Shown: positions 1 through 6,583, counted from the first letter of the stretch. The stretch: DNA of 10,694 bases from Candidatus Roizmanbacteria bacterium (GCA_016206365.1 JACQRR010000069.1:1-10694), one strand, 5' to 3'. Program-made: numbers and translations. The notes: generated by a model not told the origin, from the sequence alone.

Positions 1-218
1 ACAATCTAAAGTTAAATTAGTTGCGTAACTACTGTTAAATGGGATAAAATACAAAAAGGAAATTAGTTCTGGTCAAAATAATTCGTATAATTTATTTTAG
101 TTAATTTATTTGATCGTTAATAAATTATGATCAATAAGCGCGTTTATTCCAGAAAGTGGCTCTAAAAAACGAATAACAGGTTAAAAAGGTTGATTTAAGA
201 ACAATGAGTTTCTCAATT

Positions 219-247
219 TTAACATCTCACATCTGTTATGTTATACT
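219..247 (+). promoter_or_regulatory. cysS promoter, extended -10, leaderless start
   Basis: A TTAACA -35 box (219-224), a 17-base spacer and a TATACT -10 box (242-247) preceded by TG at 239-240 form a near-consensus extended -10 promoter. Only 7 bases separate the -10 box from the cysS ATG, so transcription should start at or next to the first codon and the mRNA should be leaderless. No Shine-Dalgarno sequence is present. The remaining upstream sequence (1-218) is AT-rich, and I see no gene, RNA or terminator in it. Confidence 0.7.
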
Positions 248-254
248 TTAGTTC

Positions 255-1673
255 ATGAAACTTTATAACACTTTAACCAGAAAAATTGAAGAATTTAAAC
301 CTTTAAGTCCACCCTTAGTGACTCTTTATACATGTGGTCCTACTGTTTATGACTATACCCACATTGGCCACGCTCGAAAATACACAGACGACGACATTCT
401 TAAACGAAGCCTTGCCTATCTTGGCTTCAAAGTAAAACATGTCATGAACATTACCGACGTTGGCCATCTGACAAGTGATGCCGATGCGGGTGAAGATAAG
501 CTGGAAAAAGGCGCAAAAAAAGCTGGCAAATCCGTCTGGGAAGTAGCTAACTTCTTTACCGAATTTTTCCTAAAGATGATCAATTGTTTTAACATCATAA
601 TGCCAGACTATCTGGTCAAAGCAACCGACCATATCCCAGATATGCTTCAATTAATTATTAAATTAGAACAAAGTGGGTACACTTACGAAACTGACGAAGC
701 CGTATATTTTGATACAAGTAAATTTTCAAATTATGGCAGACTTTCTGGCCAAAAATTGGAAGAAAAACTCAAAGGCGCAAGAAAAGAAGTGTACATAGAT
801 CCAAAAAAGAAAAATACAACAGATTTTGCCCTCTGGTTCAAGCGTGTCGGAAGATTCAAAAACCACAGCATGCACTGGAATTCTCCCTGGGGCGATGGTT
901 TTCCCGGCTGGCATATCGAGTGTTCGGCTATGAGTATCAAATATCTTGGCCAAACCATAGACATTCACACAGGAGGAACCGACCATATCCCAATCCATCA
1001 TGAAAATGAAATAGCCCAATCGGAAGCTGCAACCGGCAAAATATTTGTCCGTTTTTGGGTGCATCACGAATTCCTTACCGTCGAAGGCCAAAAAATGAGC
1101 AAATCTCTAGATAATTTTTATACTTTGGATGATCTACAAAAAAAGGGCATCGAGTCTTTAGCTCTGCGCTATCTTTTTCTTCAAACCCATTACCGAAAGC
1201 TGCTTAATTTCACCTGGAAATCTGCTCAAGCAGCTCAAGATGCTTATAATAAATTAAAAGAATACGTTCTATCTCTTCGATCACAGGGCCAAAGAACATT
1301 TCTCTCATCCGACAAATTAGCTCAATTAGACAAATTCAGAGATCGTTTTAGACAAGCTGTCTCAAACGACCTTCAGATTCCCCAAGCCGTAGCTATCATG
1401 TGGGAAATGCTAAAATCTAATATTCCATCCCAAGACAAATTGGACTTATTATATGAATTCGACCAAGTATTTGGTTTAAAACTTAATGAAGTCCAGGAAG
1501 AAAAGATACCTGAGGAAATCCTCGACCTTGCCCAAAAAAGAGAAGAGGCTCGCAAAAGAGGTGATTTTAGCACCTCGGACAAACTCCGGTCGCAAATTGC
1601 TGAAAAAGGTTACATCGTTGAAGATCTAGAAAAAGGATTTAAAATCAAACCGTCCCCCGCGTCACTCCGATAA
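255..1673 (+). CDS. cysS: Cysteinyl-tRNA synthetase
   Basis: This class I aminoacyl-tRNA synthetase charges tRNA-Cys in the cytoplasm. The 472-residue protein is close to the usual length (about 460). The N-terminus (KLYNTLTRKIEEFKPL) is typical of the family and supports the ATG at 255. The ATP-binding HIGH motif is intact at residues 36-39 and KMSKS is at 280-284. The zinc-binding residues expected by comparison with the E. coli enzyme are present as C27, C223, H248 and E252 (in the HHENE segment). The W-H-I-E-C segment near 219-223 and the GGTDHIPIHHENEIAQSEAA region are family hallmarks. The C-terminal residues (PSPASLR) and stop codon lie in DNA resembling the start of the REP-like repeats that follow, so the extreme C-terminus may have been remodelled by a repeat insertion. 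Confidence 0.97.
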   Translation: MKLYNTLTRKIEEFKPLSPPLVTLYTCGPTVYDYTHIGHARKYTDDDILKRSLAYLGFKVKHVMNITDVGHLTSDADAGEDKLEKGAKKAGKSVWEVANFFTEFFLKMINCFNIIMPDYLVKATDHIPDMLQLIIKLEQSGYTYETDEAVYFDTSKFSNYGRLSGQKLEEKLKGARKEVYIDPKKKNTTDFALWFKRVGRFKNHSMHWNSPWGDGFPGWHIECSAMSIKYLGQTIDIHTGGTDHIPIHHENEIAQSEAATGKIFVRFWVHHEFLTVEGQKMSKSLDNFYTLDDLQKKGIESLALRYLFLQTHYRKLLNFTWKSAQAAQDAYNKLKEYVLSLRSQGQRTFLSSDKLAQLDKFRDRFRQAVSNDLQIPQAVAIMWEMLKSNIPSQDKLDLLYEFDQVFGLKLNEVQEEKIPEEILDLAQKREEARKRGDFSTSDKLRSQIAEKGYIVEDLEKGFKIKPSPASLR

Positions 1674-1877
1674 TACACGCCCCCTCGTCATTCCGAGGAG
1701 CGTAGCGACGAGGAATCTAGCGAAGGGACGTCCGACGTCCCGAAGCGTATTTGCGCTTGCAAAAATAAAAATCTTTGCTATACTAATTGTCATCCTGAAC
1801 TAGTTTCAGGATCTGAATTGTCATTCTAGCTTGTCTGGAATTGTTGTTTTGTCATTCCTGCGAAAAGCAGGAATCTA
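1650..1877. repeat. Cluster of REP-like inverted repeats
   Basis: The gap after cysS holds a run of short palindromic units, most sharing the frame GTCATYC...hairpin...GRATCT. Unit A (1683-1717) has CCTCGTC (1683-1689) pairing with GACGAGG (1707-1713). A perfect 7-8 bp palindrome, GGGACGT/ACGTCCC, lies at 1725-1741. Unit C (1789-1815) has ATCCTGAA (1792-1799) pairing with TTCAGGAT (1805-1812). Unit D (1820-1842) is a degenerate copy with ATTCTAG against CTGGAAT. Unit E (1851-1876) has ATTCCTGC (1854-1861) pairing with GCAGGAAT (1867-1874) around a GAAAA loop. The stems differ in sequence but the flanks match, so these are related non-identical copies. A partial copy (GTCACTCCGA, 1661-1670) overlaps the end of cysS. 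Such elements are usually non-autonomous, and no transposase is visible here. Confidence 0.75.
1757..1784 (+). promoter_or_regulatory. Candidate promoter for leader peptide and GCS2-like gene
   Basis: TTGCAA (1757-1762), a 16-base spacer and TATACT (1779-1784) with an upstream TG (1776-1777) make a good extended -10 promoter. Transcription would begin near 1791, inside the REP-like cluster. The transcript would then run about 95 bases through three hairpin units before the leader ORF at 1885. No better -10 box lies closer to that ORF; TCTAAA at 1874-1879 is a weaker alternative. Confidence 0.5.
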
Positions 1878-1884
1878 AAAATCT

Positions 1885-1938
1885 ATGCAATCTAAGGTTT
1901 ATTCAAACATTTTCGTCCTCCTCTTTATTGCTCGCTAA
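1885..1938 (+). CDS. Putative leader peptide 1 (17 aa)
   Basis: This short ORF encodes MQSKVYSNIFVLLFIAR and stops at TAA 1936-1938, two bases before the first arm of the downstream antiterminator. Residues 9-15 are a run of Ile, Phe, Val, Leu, Leu, Phe, Ile, encoded at 1909-1929, which resembles branched-chain or aromatic amino acid leader peptides. The codons GTC CTC CTC (1915-1923) overlap the segment able to pair with 1946-1951, so a ribosome paused there would cover that segment. A ribosome that reaches the stop would cover the 1941-1948 arm. No Shine-Dalgarno sequence is visible. The call is inferred from position and RNA structure; the peptide is too short for homology, and which amino acid is sensed is unclear. 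Confidence 0.5.
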   Translation: MQSKVYSNIFVLLFIAR

Positions 1939-2004
1939 GCAGGCGGGAGGATTAATTGAATAAAGCCTTATTTTATTATCCCGCCTACCAGGCGGGTTTT
2001 TTTT
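1916..2004 (+). promoter_or_regulatory. Putative transcription attenuator 1 with mutually exclusive hairpins
   Basis: Four segments have the classical attenuator relations. Segment 1, TCCTCC (1916-1921, within the leader ORF), pairs with GGAGGA (1946-1951). Segment 2, AGGCGGGA (1941-1948), pairs over 8 bp with TCCCGCCT (1979-1986). Segment 3, CCCGCCT (1980-1986), pairs with segment 4, AGGCGGG (1990-1996), which is followed by eight T. Segments 2 and 4 are nearly identical and compete for segment 3. Between arms 2 and 3 an AU-rich hairpin (AATAAA 1959-1964 with TTTATT 1972-1977) would bring them together. Stalling in the leader would favour 2:3 (readthrough) and free translation would favour 3:4 (termination). 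Confidence 0.6.
1980..2004 (+). terminator. Intrinsic terminator inside the leader of the first GCS2-like gene
   Basis: A 7-bp GC-rich stem (1980-1986 with 1990-1996), a 3-base loop and a run of eight T (1997-2004) form a strong Rho-independent terminator. It ends 11 bases before the ATG at 2016. It could end transcripts from cysS, but its place directly in front of a gene and its competing upstream arm point to conditional termination. Confidence 0.75.
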
Positions 2005-2015
2005 ATAAAAGAAAT

Positions 2016-3791
2016 ATGACAAATCCTTTAGCAGAGACTTTAAGACCAGGACACGGACACAAAGAAATGAGTCATGTTGAATTTCCTTTGACCGCTTTTT
2101 TAGGAGATAATGGGCTGGCAATTAATTTCGATCCGAAGGTGGCTGGAGGTTTAATTCATCAAGGAGAAACACCAGTTGGCTATGTAAAAAGTCCTTTTTG
2201 GAGAACTAAAAAAAATGATCCAACAGTCCATTCCTCCGATTTAAAACCACTTTTCATTCAGCCAAAAAATGAAATCACACTCCTAGCTACTGAAACCGGC
2301 GGGGAATTAGAGATGTTTGCTTGGGATCCACTTAAAGGTGATTTAGCTCCAATATTAGGCCCTAGCAGTAGAATAACTAGTAAATTAACTGCATTAAATG
2401 GAAACGGCTTTCAAGAGGAAGAAGTTCTATTTGAGTCTCTTGATGGTGATGCAAAAAAAATAGGATATTCTGCTGAATTAGCTGGCGGGTGTATAGAAAA
2501 TAATTTTCATCATTCCGGTGATCCGATAAAAAACACATTAGCAATGACCAGGGCTTTAAAGTATTTGATGCAGTTCACAGAAAGTGAAGGATGGTATTTG
2601 ACTCCAATAGCTGCAATCCCTCATAGACCTATTGAGCCTGGCGATACAAATCAAGATCCCTATGTCCAACGAATAGCGATGGAATATATGGGATGGCAAA
2701 ATGTTAGACATTATTTGGGATCTTCTTGGCAAGTACACGTTGAGATGATGGATCTTGAATCTGCCTTGAAAGCTGTTAATTTATATCAATATGTATCACC
2801 ATTACTGTATGGTCTATCTTCAGCTAGTCCCTTTGTTCATGGATACACTAATCCGAATTTAGCTAGTATTTACAGAGACGATGATGCTTCAGAGGCGAGA
2901 ATAAATGATCATGAAACTTACGAAGCTCTCGATGGAAATGATTGGTTATCTATACGCTATGCTTGTAGATGGCGCGGTTCACCATCCGGAGGGCTATTTG
3001 TTGAGCCTCTTCCCGAGATATCCGAGGATTTATTTAGGCTTGCTGAACAAGGTTTAAACGATAATGACCACCGCTCGATTTATAATATTCCCTCTCCGGC
3101 CAGGGTTGCTGGCCATCATAGGGATAGAGTAAGAACTGATATTGGACCGAACGGAACTCTAGAAATTTCAAATATGGATACATTTGGAGGCAATGTTCAA
3201 AAACTTGCCGCTGTTCAGGAATTTACTCGAGCTCTTATGTGGAAATTGCAATATTTTGCTAAAGCTGATAGATTACAGGAATTAACAGATAACTATCCAG
3301 ACCTTTTTAAGTATCCAGTCACCCCAGAGGTTTTAAGAAAAGCTCATTTATTTAGTTTAGACGTAGCAAAGCATGGAATGGAAGCTAAAATAGATGCCGG
3401 TGGCAATAGGGAATCAACTGCAAGAAACTTATTTATGCAGTTACTACAATTTGTGAATGAACCACTGACTAATGAATTACACTCGATAGCATATACAGGT
3501 CTTCCAAAAGGTATAACTGAAGAACTCTTAAAAAGCGCTATTACACCAACAGAAACCGATTATTCTGCATATGAAGATAATGATGGAATAACTTCTCTAG
3601 CTGGTTTTTATAAATCTGGCAAAGGAACTTTAGCGTATTGGTTAAAAAGGAGAGCGGCTGAACTAATGCAAATAAGAGGATTGCATGAACAGGAAGCAAT
3701 AAAAGATTGCATGAATAATTTAGGAGTTAGCTATCATGATTATTTGAGGAACTTGAATGGACAAGATGTTGTAAATTTATTTCAGTCATGA
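2016..3791 (+). CDS. GCS2-superfamily carboxylate-amine ligase-like protein (paralogue 1)
   Basis: This 591-residue protein shows diverged signatures of the glutamate-cysteine ligase type 2 (GCS2, YbdK-like) superfamily, whose members join an amino acid carboxylate to an amine using ATP. In order: GGELEMFAWDP (residues 95-105) matches the family's G-x-E-L-E opening motif; ELAGGCIENN (154-163) is in the place of the second acidic motif; QVHVEM (239-244) matches the HVHVG strand; SSASPFVHG (268-276) matches SANSPF-x-x-G; and GTLEISNMD (380-388) matches the T-V-E-x-R-x-x-D strand. About 95 residues precede the first motif, longer than in typical members, and they are of unknown role. I chose the ATG at 2016 because the in-frame TTG at 1956 would place coding sequence across the terminator hairpin. 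The exact substrate is unknown. Expression is probably controlled by the leader and attenuator directly upstream. Confidence 0.7.
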   Translation: MTNPLAETLRPGHGHKEMSHVEFPLTAFLGDNGLAINFDPKVAGGLIHQGETPVGYVKSPFWRTKKNDPTVHSSDLKPLFIQPKNEITLLATETGGELEMFAWDPLKGDLAPILGPSSRITSKLTALNGNGFQEEEVLFESLDGDAKKIGYSAELAGGCIENNFHHSGDPIKNTLAMTRALKYLMQFTESEGWYLTPIAAIPHRPIEPGDTNQDPYVQRIAMEYMGWQNVRHYLGSSWQVHVEMMDLESALKAVNLYQYVSPLLYGLSSASPFVHGYTNPNLASIYRDDDASEARINDHETYEALDGNDWLSIRYACRWRGSPSGGLFVEPLPEISEDLFRLAEQGLNDNDHRSIYNIPSPARVAGHHRDRVRTDIGPNGTLEISNMDTFGGNVQKLAAVQEFTRALMWKLQYFAKADRLQELTDNYPDLFKYPVTPEVLRKAHLFSLDVAKHGMEAKIDAGGNRESTARNLFMQLLQFVNEPLTNELHSIAYTGLPKGITEELLKSAITPTETDYSAYEDNDGITSLAGFYKSGKGTLAYWLKRRAAELMQIRGLHEQEAIKDCMNNLGVSYHDYLRNLNGQDVVNLFQS

Positions 3792-3797
3792 TATAAT
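3769..3797 (+). promoter_or_regulatory. Promoter of the second leader and GCS2-like gene
   Basis: TTGTAA (3769-3774), a 17-base spacer and a consensus TATAAT (3792-3797) with TG at 3789-3790 form a strong extended -10 promoter. The TG belongs to the TGA stop of the preceding gene, so the promoter overlaps its 3' end. Transcription should start near 3804-3806, at the ATG of the leader ORF. No promoter-like sequence lies between the downstream terminator and the ATG at 3918, so this is the nearest source of transcription for that gene. Confidence 0.75.
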
Positions 3798-3805
3798 TCT
3801 TAGAA

Positions 3806-3868
3806 ATGACTAATCTATCTTTATCATTTGGCTTTTTCTTTTTTAACCTCGTTAGGCGGGGAGATTAA
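3806..3868 (+). CDS. Putative Phe-rich leader peptide 2 (20 aa)
   Basis: This ORF encodes MTNLSLSFGFFFFNLVRRGD. Phe occupies positions 8 and 10-13, encoded by TTT, TTT, TTC, TTT and TTT between 3827 and 3844. The ATG lies 8 bases after a consensus -10 box, so the mRNA should be leaderless. The pattern recalls the E. coli PheL and PheM leaders, which carry similar Phe runs. The last Phe codon ends 11 bases before the antiterminator arm (3856-3861), and the last codons and stop (3866-3868) lie over that arm. A ribosome completing translation would mask it, while one held at the Phe codons would leave it at least partly free. A U-rich spacer encoding Phe by chance is the main alternative. Confidence 0.6.
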   Translation: MTNLSLSFGFFFFNLVRRGD

Positions 3869-3912
3869 ATTGTAGTAATAATTTAATATACCCCGCGCCA
3901 GCGGGGTTTTTT
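3856..3912 (+). promoter_or_regulatory. Putative transcription attenuator 2 with mutually exclusive hairpins
   Basis: GCGGGG (3856-3861) is identical to the terminator's 3' arm (3901-3906), and both can pair with CCCCGC (3891-3896). The antiterminator form is reinforced by a perfect 8-bp AU stem, ATTAAATT (3864-3871) with AATTTAAT (3880-3887), stacked just inside the GC pairs with a small internal loop. This gives one long hairpin over 3856-3896. A weak upstream pairing (CCTC 3847-3850 with GGGG 3858-3861) could serve as segment 1:2. The order of leader ORF, competing arm, AU hairpin and terminator is the same as in front of the previous gene. Confidence 0.65.
3891..3912 (+). terminator. Intrinsic terminator directly before the second GCS2-like gene
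   Basis: CCCCGC (3891-3896) pairs with GCGGGG (3901-3906) around a GCCA loop, with a flanking A-T pair and six T (3907-3912). Only five bases separate the T-run from the ATG at 3918, leaving no room for a separate promoter. Transcripts of the gene must therefore read through this element, so it is best read as a regulated attenuator. Confidence 0.75.
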
Positions 3913-3917
3913 AATTT

Positions 3918-5612
3918 ATGACAGAAGGACGAATACTTGAGATTAAAGGAATTCCTGATCTGGATTCAAGTCAAATTGTAGGCCAACATCCAACAGGTGG
4001 AATCATAAATCTCGATGGTAGATTATTTTGGTTACGTCATCCATCTCATAGGTATAATGGAGGAAGTTGGGGATGGGAAAATGATGGCTTTACCAATAAC
4101 GATACAACCGAAGTTGGTTATCATTTAATTCCGTTAGCTACTGAACAAACTCATTTAGCAGTAAGTCAAAGACTTGACGAATTAAAAATGGGCATTTTGC
4201 CGAAAGATTTCACCACTGGTGTAGAAATAGAGGGTGATCTTTATGATACTGATGGACAGTTAATTCCAAAGCACGATGGTTTTGATATAAAGATTGAAGA
4301 AGACCAGCATCCTGAATTAGTCAATTTTACCGTCGAAACAGCTACTGTTCAAAGAAACGGTTCACATCTCAAGACTCCAACTGATATTGCTCACGGTCTA
4401 GCTGAAGCAGTTGGAGCGGCATCTGAGATTGCTCAATTACGCAATGGCATGGTTGTACACGCTTCTGTTCCTGAAGGTGGACGCTTTGAAGATGGAACAG
4501 TTACCCAACATCCCTATTTAATATCATTTTCCCCAAAAGTGCTTCGTCATACGCTTGATTATTGGAATGAAATTCCACAGGTCACTAAAGATCTATATCG
4601 CTTATTTGGAATTGATCCTCAAATTTACTTAGCCGCATCAGGAAATTTAAATTGGCCGGTCAATGCCTTGCATGTTCATTCGGGTGTGCCTCAAATTGAA
4701 AATTTAGGCGACCCAAGAGCCGCTTATGCATATGGGGTTTTAAGACTAACAGAATTTGCAAAAATAGCTTCTTTTATGTTGTTTAACACCAGACACATTT
4801 ACGGAATAGATACAGGTTTAGCCGACGTTCGATCTGTTATGAGGCGGCTTTTAGCAACAACAGTTGATTCTACGCTCCCTGCGTCTGCTCATGATTTAAT
4901 ACAAGAGACTATTAATGCAATAGAAAGCGGCGCCATACACTCACCATCGCGTTATCCTGCTTCTGGGCAACACGATAGAATCAGATTTAGATCAGAAGGC
5001 CAATATAAAACAGTCGAATCAATCGACGCCAATATGAATCCCGATCTTCGCTTAGTTTTAACCTGGGCTTATTTTAATCAGGTAATGAATGTCATCGCCC
5101 TCGATGCCATTGCACATACAAAAGGAGATGAATCTCAGGTTATCGCTTACCTTCAAACTAGAATTGGAAATTTATTAAGTTTAATTCCTGCAGTTGGAAA
5201 AAGATCTAGCTATGAACAAGATCTCCTTTTCAATAAAGAAGGTTATACTGGAAGAGTGTCATGGATCGGAAACAAAAAATTTAAAGAATTATTGGAAATG
5301 GTTAAAATGATAACCCAATCATATGGTGAAAAATATCCTGCAGTCAGGACGCAATCTAAAATAGTAAGTCATTTGATTGGTCAACAATTATTACCTCAAA
5401 TTGAAGGAATTACACTTTCGCAATATTTTGGAATTGAGAGTGGAAAATATTCGCCTAATGGATTAAATAGAGGAATAATCACAGGATATAAACAAGGTGT
5501 CGAACTCAAAGATTTATTAAATATTCAAGCTTTGGGAACTCGATTACAAGCAGAGGCCTTAACAGGTATTAGAGACGAAAATGATCTGTTAGCTTTTTTT
5601 GGGATTAACTGA
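3918..5612 (+). CDS. GCS2-superfamily carboxylate-amine ligase-like protein (paralogue 2)
   Basis: This 564-residue protein keeps recognisable GCS2-superfamily landmarks: GVEIEGDLYD (residues 101-110) for the G-V-E-x-E opening motif, VNFTVETATV (135-144) for the second acidic strand, HVHSGVP (252-258) for HVHVGVP, DTGLADVRSVMRR (298-310) for D-T-G-x-x-S-x-R, and TVESIDANMNPDLRL (365-379) for the T-V-E-x-R-x-x-D segment. As in the previous gene, the core is preceded by about 100 extra residues; short resemblances (GG-I then an aromatic W-x-R stretch) hint that the two extensions are related. The two proteins are clearly diverged, so they probably differ in substrate. The ATG at 3918 follows the terminator by five bases without a Shine-Dalgarno sequence. 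ATP-dependent amide-bond formation is expected from the family, but the substrate is unknown. A Phe-linked role is suggested only by the leader peptide. Confidence 0.7.
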   Translation: MTEGRILEIKGIPDLDSSQIVGQHPTGGIINLDGRLFWLRHPSHRYNGGSWGWENDGFTNNDTTEVGYHLIPLATEQTHLAVSQRLDELKMGILPKDFTTGVEIEGDLYDTDGQLIPKHDGFDIKIEEDQHPELVNFTVETATVQRNGSHLKTPTDIAHGLAEAVGAASEIAQLRNGMVVHASVPEGGRFEDGTVTQHPYLISFSPKVLRHTLDYWNEIPQVTKDLYRLFGIDPQIYLAASGNLNWPVNALHVHSGVPQIENLGDPRAAYAYGVLRLTEFAKIASFMLFNTRHIYGIDTGLADVRSVMRRLLATTVDSTLPASAHDLIQETINAIESGAIHSPSRYPASGQHDRIRFRSEGQYKTVESIDANMNPDLRLVLTWAYFNQVMNVIALDAIAHTKGDESQVIAYLQTRIGNLLSLIPAVGKRSSYEQDLLFNKEGYTGRVSWIGNKKFKELLEMVKMITQSYGEKYPAVRTQSKIVSHLIGQQLLPQIEGITLSQYFGIESGKYSPNGLNRGIITGYKQGVELKDLLNIQALGTRLQAEALTGIRDENDLLAFFGIN

Positions 5613-5670
5613 AAACAAGTAAATGTTTTATACTTTTAATCTAATTAATTCAGTTTGATGTAATAAATAA

Positions 5671-5802
5671 ATGTTAACAAAGGTTGTCACACTAGCAAAA
5701 AAACTTATCTCAATTGATTCAACAAAAGAAATCCCTCAGAATTTAATTGAAGTTTTAAAGATTTCTAAGAAAGAATTAAAGATATTAATGCAAAATAAAT
5801 AG
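5671..5802 (+). pseudogene. Truncated copy of the M20 metallopeptidase N-terminus (43 codons)
   Basis: This ORF begins MLTKVVTLAKKLISIDSTKE and aligns without gaps to the first 36 residues of the complete M20 protein at 6654. By eye 19 of 36 residues are identical, including the ML-K, AKK, S-x-KE-x-P and KKEL positions. It then diverges and stops at TAG 5800-5802, long before any metal-binding motif, so it cannot be an active peptidase. The DNA is much more diverged than the protein, suggesting an old duplication or the remnant of a paralogue rather than a recent repeat. It lies on the same strand as the full gene and is separated from it by the reverse-strand gene 5808-6572. TATACT at 5629-5634 could be its promoter. 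A small functional protein cannot be excluded. Confidence 0.6.
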
Positions 5803-5807
5803 GATTG

Positions 5808-6572
5808 TTATAAGCCACCTTCAAATACTGGGCGTCTGATTCTTTTACCTGCGAAATCAAAACAATATTTACTACTATCTGGCAAATAATTTCCGCCCTC
5901 GCCAACTTTAGGAACGCCTACCTCAATCCAGCCTTCGCCGGGATGCACGTCAACGCTGTATTGATATTGATGCTGGTTACCTTTCCCGCTAACATATCCT
6001 GTGAATGAGGAATAGATAATCCCACCATCAATTCTAACCGGATTCATCCACCAAGCATGGATTGTCAAAGTAGCATTATGTTTATTTATCTCTTCACCCA
6101 TTAAATTATAGTGGTCTGGATCGGCGTTTGATATAAAATAAGTTGTGGCTCTAACAGCTCTTGGATACCCATTTAGCCAAAAACGACTTTCATGTAGATC
6201 ATTTACCTTGACTCTTCTGGTCATGAAACCATACGATCCTCCAATCTCTGCCTGTGTTAAATCCGATAGATAAATTGATTGTGTAATTGGTAAACGTAAT
6301 TTTCTTGCTTTAGTCGGAGAAGCCAAGTGAAATAAACGCAAAGCTGTATTTATATCCATGGATGATCCGTCACCTAGAGTGTCTCCTATATGTAATGGAA
6401 GAAGATAATAAGGAACAGATTTATATAAATAAAGCTCTAACGCCCCTCCAGTTACAGTTAAATTTAAAAACGGATCAACTCCAACTTTTGGAATATGTAT
6501 TCGCGGTATTGTTGGATTAAACCAACCTCTCAACCTTTCAGGTACATTCTGCAACCAATCAGGTCTTGCCAT
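5808..6572 (-). CDS. Hypothetical protein, 254 aa
   Basis: I do not recognise a family. The 254-residue protein has no signal peptide, no obvious membrane segment and no clear catalytic motif. It is rich in aromatic residues and Gly, with alternating hydrophobic patterns (for example LTVTGGALELYLY at residues 38-50 and a segment near 168-215 with TLTIHAWW and GYVSGKGNQ) that suggest a mostly beta fold. A single Cys lies near the C-terminus. The start ATG (6570-6572) is supported by a strong promoter immediately upstream. The gene points away from the M20 gene and toward the truncated M20 copy, whose stop is 5 bases beyond its own stop. That placement between a partial and a complete copy of the same gene suggests insertion or rearrangement. 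Confidence 0.75.
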   Translation of the reverse strand: MARPDWLQNVPERLRGWFNPTIPRIHIPKVGVDPFLNLTVTGGALELYLYKSVPYYLLPLHIGDTLGDGSSMDINTALRLFHLASPTKARKLRLPITQSIYLSDLTQAEIGGSYGFMTRRVKVNDLHESRFWLNGYPRAVRATTYFISNADPDHYNLMGEEINKHNATLTIHAWWMNPVRIDGGIIYSSFTGYVSGKGNQHQYQYSVDVHPGEGWIEVGVPKVGEGGNYLPDSSKYCFDFAGKRIRRPVFEGGL

Positions 6573-6583
6573 ATTAGAAATGC

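Noticed and set aside
204..251. 15-codon ORF with one Cys codon before cysS as a leader peptide
   Set aside because: It overlaps the strong cysS promoter, has a single Cys codon, and no terminator or competing hairpins follow.
1..254. tRNA, T-box or riboswitch in the leftmost region
   Set aside because: I found no T-loop sequence, no T-box motif and no stable stem; the promoter adjoining the ATG makes a structured leader unlikely.
726..1091. 121-codon reverse-strand ORF inside cysS
   Set aside because: It lies entirely within a well-conserved coding region and its translation resembles no protein.
2004..2009. TATAAA six bases before the ATG at 2016 as a leaderless promoter
   Set aside because: It has no TG extension and no -35 box (the -35 position falls in the GC stem), and the A-rich stretch after a T-run gives this match easily. 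It is kept only as the main alternative to attenuation.
1956..2015. In-frame TTG extension of the first GCS2-like gene by 20 codons
   Set aside because: It would translate through the terminator hairpin and T-run. The ATG at 2016 lies just past them, matches the position of the ATG in the paralogue, and removes a low-complexity tail.
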